Shown piece after piece: positions 1 through 10,249 of a DNA stretch of 64,000 bases; within the stretch, counting starts at the first letter, position 1, and each line of letters opens with the position of its first letter. Source of the stretch: Caprella mutica. Taxonomy: Eukaryota; Arthropoda; Malacostraca; Amphipoda; Caprellidae. The stretch covers positions 151,286 through 215,285 of the forward strand of contig CANNZV010000930.1 of the NCBI GenBank assembly GCA_947561585.1. Reading direction: 5' to 3'. The notes beneath the pieces were generated by a model. The model did no database searches, was not told where the DNA came from, and saw only the letters and a list, made by a program, of their open reading frames with translations. Both the position numbers and the translations under genes were made by a program.

Positions 1-1065
1 AGTTTGAAAATCTTACGTTCAGGGAATATTCCTTGAATACTCCCAAGGAAGATATGGATGTTTAGAATTATTTTCAGTTTTTCCAATAATCCAGGAATGT
101 TCCCTAAACTTTCCATTAAATTGTAAAATATAGTTCGAAAATCTTATATTCGGGGAATATTCCTTGAATACTCCCAAGGAAGAGATGAATGTTTAGAATT
201 ATTTTCAGTTTTTCCAATAATCCAGGAATGTTCCCTAAATATTCCATTAAATTTTAGAAGATAGTTTGAAAATCTTATGTTCAGGGAATATTCCTTGAAT
301 ACTCCCAAGGAAGAGAAGAATATTTAGGATTATTTTAAGTATTATCCGATAATCCAGGAATGTTCCCTAAACATTTCATTAAATTGTAGAAGATAGGTTG
401 AAAATCTTATGTTCAGGGAATATTCCTTGAATACTCCCTAGGAAGAGATGATTGCTTATAATTATTTAAAGTATTATCCGATAATCCAGGAATGTTCCCT
501 AAACATTCCATTAAATTGTAGAAGATAGTTCGAAAATTTCATGTTCAGAGAATATTCCTTGAATACTCCCATGGAAGAGATGAATGTTTAGGATTATCTT
601 CAATTTTTCCAATAATGCAGGAATGTTCCCTAAATATTCCATTAAATTGTAGAAGATAGTATGAATAAACATATGTTCAGGGAATATCCCTCGAATACTC
701 CATTGAAATATTTTATTGATAGAATTATGTAAAGGTTGGTCAATATTCAGGGAATGTTCCCTGAATATTCCATAAAAGATTCGAAAATGGAATAAATTTA
801 CTGATGTTCAGCGAGTATTCCCTGAACATTCATAAAAATGAATTTACATGTTATGAATTTAATGAGCTTGAGGGAACATTCCCTGAATATTCAATTGGAA
901 TTATATTCCATTCTTATGTTCCAGGAAGATTCCGGGAGCATTAGTATGGAATGTGGGAATATTGGGGAACATTAAATCCGAATAGAACATTCCCGGGATA
1001 TTCAAATGTTACCTGGGTTCTCGTGATTATTATACATGGGTTTGCTAGTAGGTTCGGCAATGTTC
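1..1065. repeat. 131-bp satellite with GGAATATTCC palindromes
   Basis: At least five tandem units of about 131 bp are visible; the phrase GAAAATCTTA recurs near 7, 134, 264, 396 and, degenerate, 528. Each unit has a GGAATATTCC palindrome, a CTCCCAAGGAA half and an AGGAATGTTCCCTAAA half. From about 690 the periodicity decays into scattered GGAATGTTCC-type palindromes to about 1060. The array starts before the window. Confidence 0.9.
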
Positions 1066-3060
1066 GATATTCCATTAGACTATCTATAATCTAAAAAAAA
1101 TATGTCGAAAAAATGTATAATAATTTGAAAGTACAATTACTATATTTATATCAATTCCAATGTAATTGACTCTGTGATATTTTATTAATAATTTTTTAAT
1201 GTTTTGTATAACTTTAATAAATAACTTCAGCACCCGGATGTTAATAAATAAAAAATAAATATGAAGTCATTGACAATTAATTAATTTGCAAAGTAAATTC
1301 ATTCAGTCAATTATAAAACATATTACTGCACTAGATAATTATTCAAGAATTGTTTATTAACAAATATTTCAGTGATGCCAATTCAAAATTTATTCACTAA
1401 ATGATTAGCAAGTTCCATTCAATGCTTTTTAGATTATTGGCAATAAATGTGAGGGAGAAGAAAGTAAATGATCCGGAGAATTAAAATAGTGTTTTTGACT
1501 AAAAGGGAATGAAGATAATAATATATTATCTGTGTTATTCTAATCAAATACTTAGAAATCATTTAGCCCACGGCTACTGGACGCAACCGACAGAAATGGA
1601 ATAAAATCATATTTGTTAATAACATCGCCAATACGGACGGCTAAAGTTATGTATAAGGAAAATCTTGTGAAAATCTGATCATTTTTCTGTAAATATTAAT
1701 ACAAAAATGTTTTTCTCCTGATCCTATGACATGAATTGCAAGGTTAAACTTCTCAACTTAAATAATCTGATACAGAAAACATAATAATTTATATCATCTA
1801 CACCTACGTTATCTGTACAAGTTACATAGTTTTATGAAGAATGTGAAACAATTTCATTTATCTAAAATGTGAGCTGATAAGCTTCTTAGTGTGGCTGCAT
1901 TTTACCGAGTCAGTCTTGAAAATCTGCTTGACAAAAAATATTTTCAAATATCATCGTTAACTTAGATGTTTTTCCTTTGTAGTTTTTATATTCGTTTAAA
2001 ACTGTTTATAAACAAGGAAAACTCAACTAAGAAACATTTGATTAGAAATAAAGTAATGGAGATAATAGATAAGCATAAATTAGTACTGACTACTAACTTT
2101 TCTTCTATGTATTATTTCAGCATGTGTATACAGGTTCCTATCTTATTTCATCATATTTATTTTATTTTGAATATCAATTTATATCATAATTATGTATTAC
2201 CAATTTCAAAATAGTGATATTTATCGATTTTCAAAAATAAAAGAATTCACGAGAAACAATTTTACTATAAAAGTTTTCTTGATATATAGTGTCTTATACA
2301 TAAATCAATGTAAACTATGTGAATCATTTAATTGTTGAAAATAATTATGTACACGTTAAAAATATGAGCCAAGATCTTTTAATAAACGTAAGAGTTTTAA
2401 TTTAGTAGTGTAATTAGCTATAAACTTGGACCATTTATTTCAAGCAGACTAAATTGGAGCTGTGATTAAGGGAATTAAATTAAGGAAATGAAAGTTTGCA
2501 AAGTCACACTCTAATTTTACCATCAAACTAATTACTCAGGGGAAAATTATTTTCTTAATTCTTACTCTAATGAAATTTAAGTAATGTGTTGATGTTGAAT
2601 TAACACATCTAAAGTATTGACAACATGTTTTCGTTAATCTTCCGTTACTATTCACTCAATAAATTATTATTAATAAAATCAATACAAAAATAAAGTTAAC
2701 ACTTTAATAATTATCAAAGCTTTAATTCTTAGACCTCATTTCAAAATGTTATCTTCAATCACAAAAAAATAGGTACGTGTTCCAGTTTCTGCAATCAACG
2801 ACTTTGTTTGTTGTTGACTATGAAGCTGTAAATAAGACTGAATTACACCTACAGACGCTTTGGAATGAAAAAAGAATTCTATCGCGTCAACAGATTAACT
2901 AATTACTATGTTAATAATATTTTAAGTCTAAAGATTTACGAAATACAATACAATTTCAACTTTTTATTATCGTCAGAGAAGAATGTTAAATATATTGGGA
3001 TGGTTGTTTCAGGTTGCATATATGAGAAGGTATTCATTAATTGTTCGATCAGTAAGTGTG
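1066..3060. other. AT-rich intergenic sequence, nothing recognised
   Basis: Very AT-rich sequence with short chance open frames only (for example near 1966-2214 and 2865-3068) that lack splice-signal context or familiar motifs. No repeat structure or RNA gene was seen. Confidence 0.6.
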
Positions 3061-3345
3061 CAGCTTGAGATGACTAGCCTAAAACCATGTGTTCGAATCA
3101 GTTTTTCTGGCTTCCTATTTCCTCACCAAAGGAGATGTCAGTCAAGAATGTGCAGAGCCAGGCAGACTTCACACCCAACTACCACAGTGTGATCAGCTCG
3201 TTACTTCACGTCTCTACTCTAAACATGGAGAGATAAGAAGTCGAATGGGAGGGGAGAGGAGTTAACCGTTAGCCGTCATCACTAGGACCTGCACTCGACT
3301 CACGAGGGGATTCCAACCAGCCACTGAGGATTAGTTTTAGCAAAC
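3061..3345. other. GC-richer islet, unclassified
   Basis: This segment has clearly higher GC than its surroundings and contains several 20-40 codon open frames in more than one phase. No motif was recognised and no second copy was found in the window. It may be a fragment of a dispersed repeat; a degraded exon is also possible. Confidence 0.35.
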
Positions 3346-3629
3346 CGGTAATTCTCGTCTGTTCTAGCTCTACTTACTGGTCTTAGTTTATTAAAATCAT
3401 TTGAAAACATTTCAACTATCCTTAAGATCTTAAAATCTCTGAATTTAAATAAAAGCAACTTTAAACAATAGCCCCCTAATTAAAATTATCATAAAATTGA
3501 CATCGGTCTGAATTAACTCGAATATTTAAATTATTTTTATCTTTAATTCTACTAATTCGTAGAATTAAATTATAATCAAATTTACATTATATTATAAAGA
3601 ATTTACTTTCTAAATTGTCATTACAATAT

Positions 3630-3755
3630 TTCCTAATTACTATATTTCCTTATTACTATATTTCCTAATTACTATATTTCCTAATTACTATACTTCCTAA
3701 TTACTATATTTCCTAATTACTATATTTCCTAGTTAATATTTCCTAATTATATTCC
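3630..3755. repeat. 16-bp minisatellite TATATTTCCTAATTAC
   Basis: About seven tandem copies of a 16-bp unit, TATATTTCCTAATTAC, with single-base variants (TTATTAC, TACTTCC, TAGTTAA) toward the edges. It is non-coding in appearance. Confidence 0.93.
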
Positions 3756-3779
3756 TATATTCATTTAAGCTATCTGTTA

Positions 3780-3880
3780 CAGCTGCTTGGGGTGATAAGC
3801 GTGGATCTAGTGCTAGGCACCTGTTTGCCGGTTCACCTTCCAACCTGATGCCATTGACAGGAGGATTCACTAAAAAGATC
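3780..3880. repeat. GC-richer fragment resembling part of the 14.5-kb element
   Basis: The phrases AGTGCTAGGCACCTG and TTGACAGGAGGATTC here resemble AGTGCTTAGCCAGG and TTGACAGAGGATTC at about 14,546-14,595, inside the TTAA-flanked element. This suggests a second, truncated fragment of that family without recognisable termini. Confidence 0.4.
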
Positions 3881-4169
3881 TAAAAATACAATCTAAATAT
3901 TATTTGTCTTTAAATTAATTCCTGTTATAGCTAAAGGTTCAATGAATTAATGTATTTGCTTTAGCTCTTACATTAAATGGCTTTTAAATGACAAGCCTGT
4001 TTACTCAAGAAATATAATAAAATATTGCCTAATATGCAGGTAGGATTAGCAGCGCTTCAGAAAAAAAATGCTTTCCCCTATTTTACAAAAAGGGAATTCA
4101 ATTCTTCCAATAAAATAGGAAGAGTGATGTATATTTCCATTGATATCAAACTATCTTACAGTATAGGTA

Positions 4170-4320
4170 AAATCCACAAACGAAAGCAGTCGTCACTTGT
4201 ATTACATGGAATCTCTTTACCAGAAGTTCCAATGAGTCTCGTAATGAGTCAGATTAGATTTAATCGGAGAGAAAAACTGTCCTTTGGTGAAGAACATTGT
4301 GATGATTGCCTTAACAGAAG
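4170..4320. repeat. Dispersed block shared with 31.1 kb
   Basis: About 100 bp, from AAAGCAGTCGTCACT to TTAATCGGAGAGAAAAA, is closely matched on the same strand at about 31,118-31,215. The plus-strand frame is open here across 4025-4330, but the second copy is out of that phase, so conserved coding is not supported. Origin unknown: a duplicated exon, untranslated region or repeat are all possible. The phrase ACATTGTGATGATTGCC also occurs twice here (about 4293 and 4395). Confidence 0.55.
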
Positions 4321-4399
4321 AAAATTGTGATTATGATATTTTCAAATTATAACTATATTGAAGTACAACATTGATGATCTTTGGAAAAAGAAAACAATG

Positions 4400-5390
4400 T
4401 GATGATTGCCTACAGATAATTATATTCTATGAAGAATACAATTTATTGATGGCATTTGAAGTATAATTTAGTGCTGAGAATCCTTGAAGAAAATACAAGC
4501 GAAACATAAAGAAAAAAAATGGTGAATCCAACATATATCAAACTCTTTCTCTTAGTTAATGTTGTTATTTATGAAATTCATGTCAGAACAAATATCTTGA
4601 TTTCTTCAGGAGAAAAAAGGAGCTACAAACATTCTCTGTCATATGATCAAATATATTCAATGGTAATCCAATTTGAAACATGATGTCTATTCTATAATAT
4701 GCTTAATTCACTGGTATTAAATTAAATTCAAAGGTACCTAATGACTTGCAATGAATTAATTTATTGTTCTGACAGATACCTGTACCTTACCATTATTTAT
4801 TCGTTTTTTTTTGTATAATAATTTCTTGATAAACTCTAAAAATATTTATTAAATATATCCAATCCAATGAATGTGTTCTTTATTCATTTTTACGCAGCTT
4901 CACCTGTAGTTCAGTTATTTTTTTCGTCACTCTCGTATGACTGTACAAATTGGTAATCCATTTCTTTCTGAAGTAAATAATTATGTGATATTGCATTACA
5001 ACATTTGCCTCATCAAGTCAAGTACTGAAATCAAATTAAGGTTCTTCTTCCCCATAAATATAATGAAACATGTACACTTTTTCGCAATAAAATTTCAGAT
5101 TCCTGGTCTGCATGATGCTGTTGGAGTATTTTAAGCAGGAAAATAACCAACTTTTGAATGAATGGATTAGAGAACGGAATTGTTTCCGTGATATGTATTT
5201 ACATTTTTTCAATTATTTAACTATACTTCCAAATATTAATTATTTTCATAGTAATAAAATTAATTCATTGATCTATAATTATATGAAAAAATGAAATCAT
5301 AGATGTACAACTAAATTTTTATTAAAATGGTGGTAGTCCATCAACGAACATAAATAATGTTGAATGATGGACAGTTTCTGTCATTTCCAA
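4400..5390. other. AT-rich sequence, nothing recognised
   Basis: Only chance open frames occur (4937-5134, 5112-5294) and they show no domain or splice-supported structure. No repeat array was seen. Confidence 0.5.
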
Positions 5391-5394
5391 TTCC

Positions 5395-5530
5395 TTTATA
5401 TTATTCTTGGTTCTCAGGAACATTCATTTTATACCCATCGTGTTCCACTTTCCATATTCTAATCAGCTGCAATCGATCACAAATAAGAGCAATGCAGTCC
5501 TTTGAACTGTCAATGTGTATTAAGTGCCCA
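5395..5530 (-). pseudogene. Chemoreceptor-like loop exon, copy 1 (candidate)
   Basis: On the minus strand a 43-codon frame contains CIALICDRLQLIRIWKV and ends in a stop at about 5400. Two further copies exist at 41,020-41,175 and 46,310-46,460. In the third, the same frame reads CIALIYE-stop-LQLI and continues as GNIPEENLE, so the frame is conserved apart from single changes. The hydrophobic run followed by (D/E)RLQLI and an acidic tail resembles intracellular loop 2 of insect 7tm_6 odorant receptors, where a helix of the form LxxLxxRL is followed by a charged linker. The family match is from memory of the pattern only. The segment lies about 0.6 kb downstream (minus sense) of another conserved exon-like block at 6.1 kb. 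It is most likely a relic. Confidence 0.35.
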
Positions 5531-5919
5531 TATAGATAGATATACTTCGGATTTAATTTAATGAATATTTTTGAAATGTAAATATTGCTTCACCCTATAA
5601 TATGTGATAAACAAAATATATGAAAATGGACTTATCTTTTAAATAATTTGTCAATTAGTTGTTTTACAACTTTAAACAATCAAATCTTATACTCCACTTA
5701 AAACCAGATACATTTAATTCAGAGCATTTATTAAAATAAAAAAAATAATATGTAGAATCTAAATTTTCACTCACTGAACTATACAATATTTTGTCAATCG
5801 AATTCACAGCAGGAAGACAGCAAGAACAGAAGTTGACATTGAATAATTATTAACCAAAACTGTGAGGTAACATCTTGATAATAACATTACAATAAAGTAA
5901 TTACAGACTAAAAGTTAAA

Positions 5920-6083
5920 AGTATTCATCACCTCACTGGAGTGAATAACAGTAGAATCAAACCATTCATCACATCACTAGAATGAATGACAAAATAATTC
6001 AAATAATTCATCACATTACTATACTGAATGACAAAAGAATCAAAACCATTCATCACCTCACCTAAATGAATGGCAGAAGAATC
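5920..6083. repeat. 42-bp tandem repeat, four units
   Basis: Four units begin ATTCATCACxTCACT and end in GAATGACAGAAGAATC-like sequence, with a period of about 42 bp. The paralogous blocks at 41.67 kb and 46.97 kb have only about two units, so copy number differs between duplicates. Since 42 is a multiple of 3, the minus strand stays open through all units in one frame (about 53 codons from an ATG near 6082), giving a 14-residue peptide repeat. This may be coincidental. Confidence 0.85.
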
Positions 6084-6084
6084 C

Positions 6085-6172
6085 ATTCTAAAGCGTCCGT
6101 AAATTGGCTCTTCGAGCGAATGACAGATTATAAACCGTATTCTGGTCTGTATTCATGGATTTCCTTTTCTAA
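6085..6172 (-). pseudogene. Conserved exon-like block, copy 1
   Basis: This block is present three times: here, at about 41,690-41,838 and at about 46,998-47,125. In copies 2 and 3 the minus strand has a pyrimidine-TTTCAG acceptor followed by an open frame beginning S(N/S)NAVSNL(V/I)FE, containing SVNLR, and ending FFCHSR-stop in both. Here the frame survives only as NTVYNL, ANLRTL-stop and FFCHS, so this copy is broken. It precedes the loop-like segment at 5.4 kb in minus-strand order, as expected if both belong to one receptor gene. I do not recognise the segment itself. Confidence 0.35.
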
Positions 6173-6179
6173 AAACAAA

Positions 6180-7050
6180 ATTGAAAAGTGAAAGGGAACA
6201 TTTGATATCAACTGCAGACGAAAGAGCGTTTCTTATTCCACTATATTGTCCGATATTATATTATGAGGTATTGTGATTATGAATTGAGATTAAAGTTGAT
6301 TTTCATTGAATTGATAAATTCTCTAAATGTCATTACTACGATTAAAGCTTCAGATATCCTGAATATTTAGTAAAAAATGTTTAACGAAAATAATTTTGTA
6401 TGCGTATGACTGTCTCTGTATAGATAGGATTTTACTAAATAAAACAAGTAAAATAACCCGATTTCTGAGAGTGAATCAATTTAACGATAAATTCCAATAC
6501 ATGAGACTTGTGAGATTCTCAGCACCATATATTACTTCATCACAACGTCTTTCCTGATTTACGGACCTTCGGACGTTCATTTTACCAACTTGAACATTAG
6601 AATGGATTAATTCTTAGATACAATAATCCTGTAATAATACCTTACAGCTCGATACTTTTAGTATCAGGGGAATATGATTTAATGTACATACTGTGTTGTA
6701 AAATATGAGCAAGAGAGAGAGCGAAAAAATACAAACTAAATTTTGAGTGTATTTTCTATAGAAAATGAAAATGCACTGTAAATTCAATTAATTACTTTTA
6801 ATGCTAACGTTGCATATTATAGTTTATTATAAAGTATGTGGAGAAAAATATTATCAATATAAATATCTTTTAAAAATTTAAAACGAAAATAAAAATTGTA
6901 ATTTAAATATAACATTGAGTATCGTGTAAAAAATTCTTCATGCTAACTTACAATATTATTTCAACTTAAGTGACATATGAGCAATCTTAAACAAAAATTA
7001 TCTAGAAATAACTAACATATTTTGAACATTTATAATTTCTATAAAAATTA
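6180..7050. other. Duplicated AT-rich sequence without clear exons
   Basis: Parts near 6480-6660 resemble 42,105-42,300: a TTGTGAxATTCT phrase, then ATATTAC(T/C)TCATCA and ACGTCTTTC. This region therefore belongs to the segmental duplication. No coding signal was seen. Confidence 0.5.
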
Positions 7051-7056
7051 CCTTAA

Positions 7057-7576
7057 CCCTAATGAGTTTGACGTGTGTTTTCTAGGCACACATTTTCTCA
7101 ATTACTTTATATCTTTCATGTCATTCCTTTAAATTTACTGGCCATTCTTGACTTTGTACCTACATGAATACCAAATATATTTTTGTATTCAAAAGTTAAA
7201 TTTTTCTTTACGTTATTATGGAATTAATTGTACTTAAGTAACGTGTGGCAACGTAGAAATATAGTTTGGTTAGCCAATAAGCAAGCATTATCCCACGTTT
7301 TTGTGTAGTAGAGACAAATACACAAGATGTGATTGGTTCACACTCCATCCAATCACAGTTCAGCTCTCTCAGTTGCCAATGTCTTATATACCTATGTATT
7401 TATTTCTCCATATACATATGTTCAATATTTTAACTTGAAATTCGATACACATTATCTTACTACATATATTAACAACTTGTAAAAAATACAGTACTGTAGG
7501 TTTATAAATAAGACATGTGTTTTTTAAGCACATAGTCAAACTCTCCCGTTCTTTTTGACAGTCAAACTCATTAGTG
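7057..7576. mobile_element. TTAA-flanked piggyBac-like MITE, family E copy 1
   Basis: The element is bounded by TTAA at 7053-7056 and 7577-7580, as expected for piggyBac-type target duplication. Terminal inverted repeats are CCCTAATGAGTTTGAC at the left and GTCAAACTCATTAGTG at the right, about 16 bp with one or two mismatches. It is 520 bp with no ORF. A second copy is at 27,173-27,686 and a damaged third ends at 39,334. Shared internal phrases include ACGTGTGGCAACGTA and AAGACATGTG. Assignment to the piggyBac superfamily rests on TTAA plus a CCCT terminus only. Confidence 0.8.
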
Positions 7577-7586
7577 TTAAATTATC

Positions 7587-7675
7587 ATAAGTGATATATG
7601 AGCGATTTAAATCCTAATTATATTTCTATATAATTAGGAGTTAGATCGTTCATATAACACTTAGGATAAGTTAAG
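7587..7675. repeat. Imperfect hairpin
   Basis: The left arm AAGTGATATATGAGCGATTT, with CCTAATTATAT following, pairs with the right arm ATATAATTAGGAGTTAGATCGTTCATATAACACTT. This gives a stem of about 35 bp with few mismatches around a short loop. A related phrase, AAGTGACATATGAGCAA, lies at about 6967-6983, and GTAAGCGATATTTGAGCAA at about 7902. The hairpin may be a small MITE. Confidence 0.7.
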
Positions 7676-7967
7676 GTAATTTTAATGGAAAATATTGTTT
7701 TTCTAGATATTTAAGTAATATCAAGATTTTGTTTGAGCTAACATTGGGTATTATATTAAAGAGAAAAAAAGGTAAAGAAAATATCCTCAAAATAAACAAT
7801 TATTAATTGAAAACGAAAATATAAAACATACATTGGTCATATAATTGTGCATTTGGTTGAATAATATACCTATCGATTTTAAATAATATCCTGACTTATC
7901 GTAAGCGATATTTGAGCAACCTTTTAATTAAACAATATTACTCAGAAATTAATAACACAAACTTCCA

Positions 7968-8024
7968 TTATCTGTTCACGTCAGCAGTTAATGAATCCAA
8001 AGATTTGAGCAAGATAAGTACGGA
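7968..8024 (-). pseudogene. Chemoreceptor-like C-terminal exon, copy 1 (truncated)
   Basis: The minus strand reads SVLILLKSLDSLTADVNR-stop. The copy at 44,102-44,211 reads SILILLKSSDSLTADLNKN-stop in the same phase. Flanking identity is lower, so the conserved phase is informative. Insect odorant receptors (7tm_6) end in a short exon of the type N-(L/I)-S-x-x-x-(F/V)-x-x-(I/V)-L-(K)-x-x-(S)-x-S, which this resembles. Upstream of the serine the frame here is closed by stops, so the 5' half of the exon is lost and this copy is a relic. Family assignment is inference. Confidence 0.35.
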
Positions 8025-8229
8025 GCAAATTTTTTACAAAAAGTTCCAAAGTAACGAATTTACAGTCGCAAAATAGCATTCGGATATATTTGAAATTAAT
8101 ATATTGGAACAATTATGCAACAATTCCTTAAGTCTATGATAAAAAGAACAAGGATTAGTTTGAAAATTATAATAACATAACTGTGAGCTGTTCATATTTC
8201 TAACTCGTTAATTATTTTAATCTTCCAAA

Positions 8230-8418
8230 CAGAGTGTATGCTGGTATAACATCACATCCGCCATCGAAATTATGAACCACAAGGCTCCCCTAACACATGC
8301 TGTTGATTGCAAAGGCGTTTGATGTCACAGGAGAACATCAATCAAAAAGTTAGTTGTTGGCAAGTTTTGGCACCGAAATCAGACGCACTAACTGAGTGTC
8401 ATTCACCTCAGAGATTCT
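8230..8418 (-). pseudogene. Chemoreceptor-like late transmembrane exon, copy 1
   Basis: Minus-strand sequence follows an acceptor (TCCAAATTACAG). The first frame reads RISEVNDTQLVRLISV and then stops. After a phase change a second stretch reads STACVRGALWFIISMADVML followed by YQHTLCLED. The copy at 44,570-44,749 has RISRVNDSQFV and STACVSGDLWYIISMLDVML-stop-QNKLCL in the same arrangement. A third partial copy at 52,275-52,369 keeps RIS-stop-VNETRFV. A hydrophobic helix followed by (L)YxxxLC(L)E resembles transmembrane segment 6 and the YCxxGE region of insect odorant receptors. Stops and phase changes mark it as a pseudogene. Confidence 0.35.
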
Positions 8419-8589
8419 CTGTAATTTGGATATGCTTCGAATAGTCTGATAGGGAAAACAAATGAACCCTATTTTAATATTTTTTTTGTAAAATACCTTG
8501 TACCGTAAGTACTCTTTCACTTGGTGCTATTATTAAATATTATCAAGAGCTATATATTTCTGATATTTCCGATTTTCACTAATACATGA

Positions 8590-8690
8590 ACTCAGTAAAA
8601 GGTAATTGTTTTCTGATGATTGGACGGAATGCAACATATCATCTGGATAATCTGTTCAGAATCTGCAGTTCATCATGATATTATTATCAA
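8590..8690 (-). pseudogene. Chemoreceptor-like loop segment, copy 1
   Basis: This closely matches 52,540-52,622 (the phrase CATCTGGATAATCTGTTCA is identical). On the minus strand one frame reads DELQILNRLSR and a second reads SEQIIQMICCI; the second copy has ELQILNRLSR and FEQIIQMIGAI. ELQILNRLS resembles the intracellular-loop LxxLxxRL motif of insect odorant receptors and lies in the expected order before the late membrane exon. Both frames are short, and the correct one cannot be decided here. Confidence 0.3.
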
Positions 8691-8829
8691 TAATTGTGAT
8701 TATCACTAATTATGATATTTTTCTTCGGAAAAATATCAATTCCCTTTATATGAAATTAATAAATTGATAAAAATAATGGAGAATTTGAAACATTACAGAA
8801 TTAACCAAATTATATTTGTAGTTGCTCCA

Positions 8830-9070
8830 TTTATTTTGACAATTCATTTTTCTCGCTCAATTGTAAAAGATATAAGATAAAACTTCTGTTTGACAGAAGA
8901 AAATTTATTAGTAAAGTAGTTCTACAAGTTTTAGTTTACTGCGAGGTGAAATTAGGTAATTATTGTCCTTAGGAATAATATGGAGGATTCAAATGTTGTG
9001 ATTAAAATACCATTGAATTGGTTATAGAACGTCATATCCAAACAATAATTCAGGAATATGGAAACTATAA
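8830..9070. repeat. Segment duplicated at 55.8-56.1 kb
   Basis: Matches 55,820-56,055 with the phrases CTCGTTCAATTGTAAAAGAT-like, GAAGAAA(A/G)TTTATT and AACGTCATATxCAA. It forms part of the colinear 5-14 kb to 41-62 kb duplication. No clear open frame is conserved. Confidence 0.7.
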
Positions 9071-9329
9071 CTTTGGTAGTTGGTGATTCATATTCATCAC
9101 TGAATACACAATTCACTGCTAATACTGATTATTTCCTAATTGAAAATATAATACAGTAAAGAGCTTATTGAATAAGGGGAGTAAAGTGTGTTAGTGGAAA
9201 ATAGATCTCTTACTCAATTGGAAATATATAAATGATAAATTTCTTCAATTGTATAGTGTATACTGTTAATAGTAAATTTTATATAATCTGTAATCAACAC
9301 AATAAAATTAATTAAACAGTTGTTCATGG

Positions 9330-9480
9330 TTACAGTTCTATCAGATATATCAGTTCTAATAAAAAGTAATATCAAGATAAATTGTGTCATTCGTTATTCG
9401 TCCATTTTCAATCTTAGTAATTTATTGCGGATTGGCTAGAACACTAGCCGAAGAATTAGTTATGCAGATAATCGAAAACG
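9330..9480 (-). pseudogene. Chemoreceptor-like middle segment, copy 1
   Basis: Homologous to 57,740-57,925. The minus-strand frame here reads PIRNKLLRLKMDE-stop then RMTQFIL; the second copy reads NIFPGECSLKPICNKLLWRI, MDV-stop, then RKTQFIL. A two-base indel near CTCTCAAGCC separates the copies. It lies between the N-terminal-like and loop-like segments, the position of transmembrane segment 3 in an odorant receptor. However, the in-frame stop shared by both copies argues that the coding part ends before it, or that the frame is wrong. Confidence 0.25.
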
Positions 9481-9944
9481 AATGATTATACTCATAGTAT
9501 AAAAGTAATTATAATCAATAATCATTTGGTTCAATATTAATCAAATGATTTTCTATGATTAATGAATGATTATTTACATTTACTCTCAATTTTCTGCCTT
9601 TATCTACGTTTGTATTAGTATTATTCAAGAACAATATTTTGTCATAACAATAAAGTTTAAATTTGGATTGACGAATTAGATTGCAAAAGTTGCAAGATGT
9701 GAAATTGCTCACGGAATATTTTGGAAGAGAAATTAGTCACACTGAATTTTGTGAGAAAGATTTAGGCAACATAGCTTCTCAAATATTCCAGTATAGAAGA
9801 GTTTAATAAACCTAATCATAAATTCTCTTTTGTGTCCTTCTAATTTTGATTTGAGTTTCATATTTTTGCCATAATCACAACTTTATTATTATTTCTCATC
9901 TACTCCCATCCACTAGTAGTAAGAGTTATCTCTGTCCGATGACA

Positions 9945-10008
9945 AATTAACTTCAAGATAGAAACTTTGTAGAAGAAGAGTTTGGCGTAGTGTTTTGGTT
10001 CAATAAAT
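9945..10008 (-). pseudogene. Chemoreceptor-like N-terminal segment, copy 1
   Basis: After a CTTTTCAG acceptor (10,009-10,011) the minus strand reads FIEPKHYAKLFFYKVSILK. The copy at 58,347 reads FIEPKHFAKPFHYTVFVLK in the same phase. Both frames run on about 16 codons to a stop ending WE. A short charged stretch followed by (F/Y)xxxxxxLK is typical of the N-terminus of insect odorant receptors just before transmembrane segment 1. Conserved phase and conserved acceptor support a real exon in the ancestor; the receptor call is inference. Confidence 0.35.
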
Positions 10009-10249
10009 CTGAAAAGTTATGATCAAAATATTATCATCTTTGAACGACTTTTAATCCAAATATAACATTTTGAATTATGTAGCTCATTGGGATGCAGAAT
10101 AATTGGAATACGATATTTTATTTTATATTCTTTTGCTAGGATATAAATTACCTCCTGATGAAATAATATGAAAATATAATTTAGGACAATGTGTTCATTT
10201 GTTCTCAATTTCTTTATAAGAATTTGGTGTGATGAAATCAAAGAGCTTA

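Noticed and set aside
1..1065. CRISPR-like regular repeats
   Set aside because: Units are contiguous satellite repeats with diverged copies, not identical repeats with unique spacers, in a eukaryotic context.
3780..3880. Possible tRNA or tRNA-derived sequence
   Set aside because: No cloverleaf could be formed; better explained as a fragment related to the 14.5-kb element.
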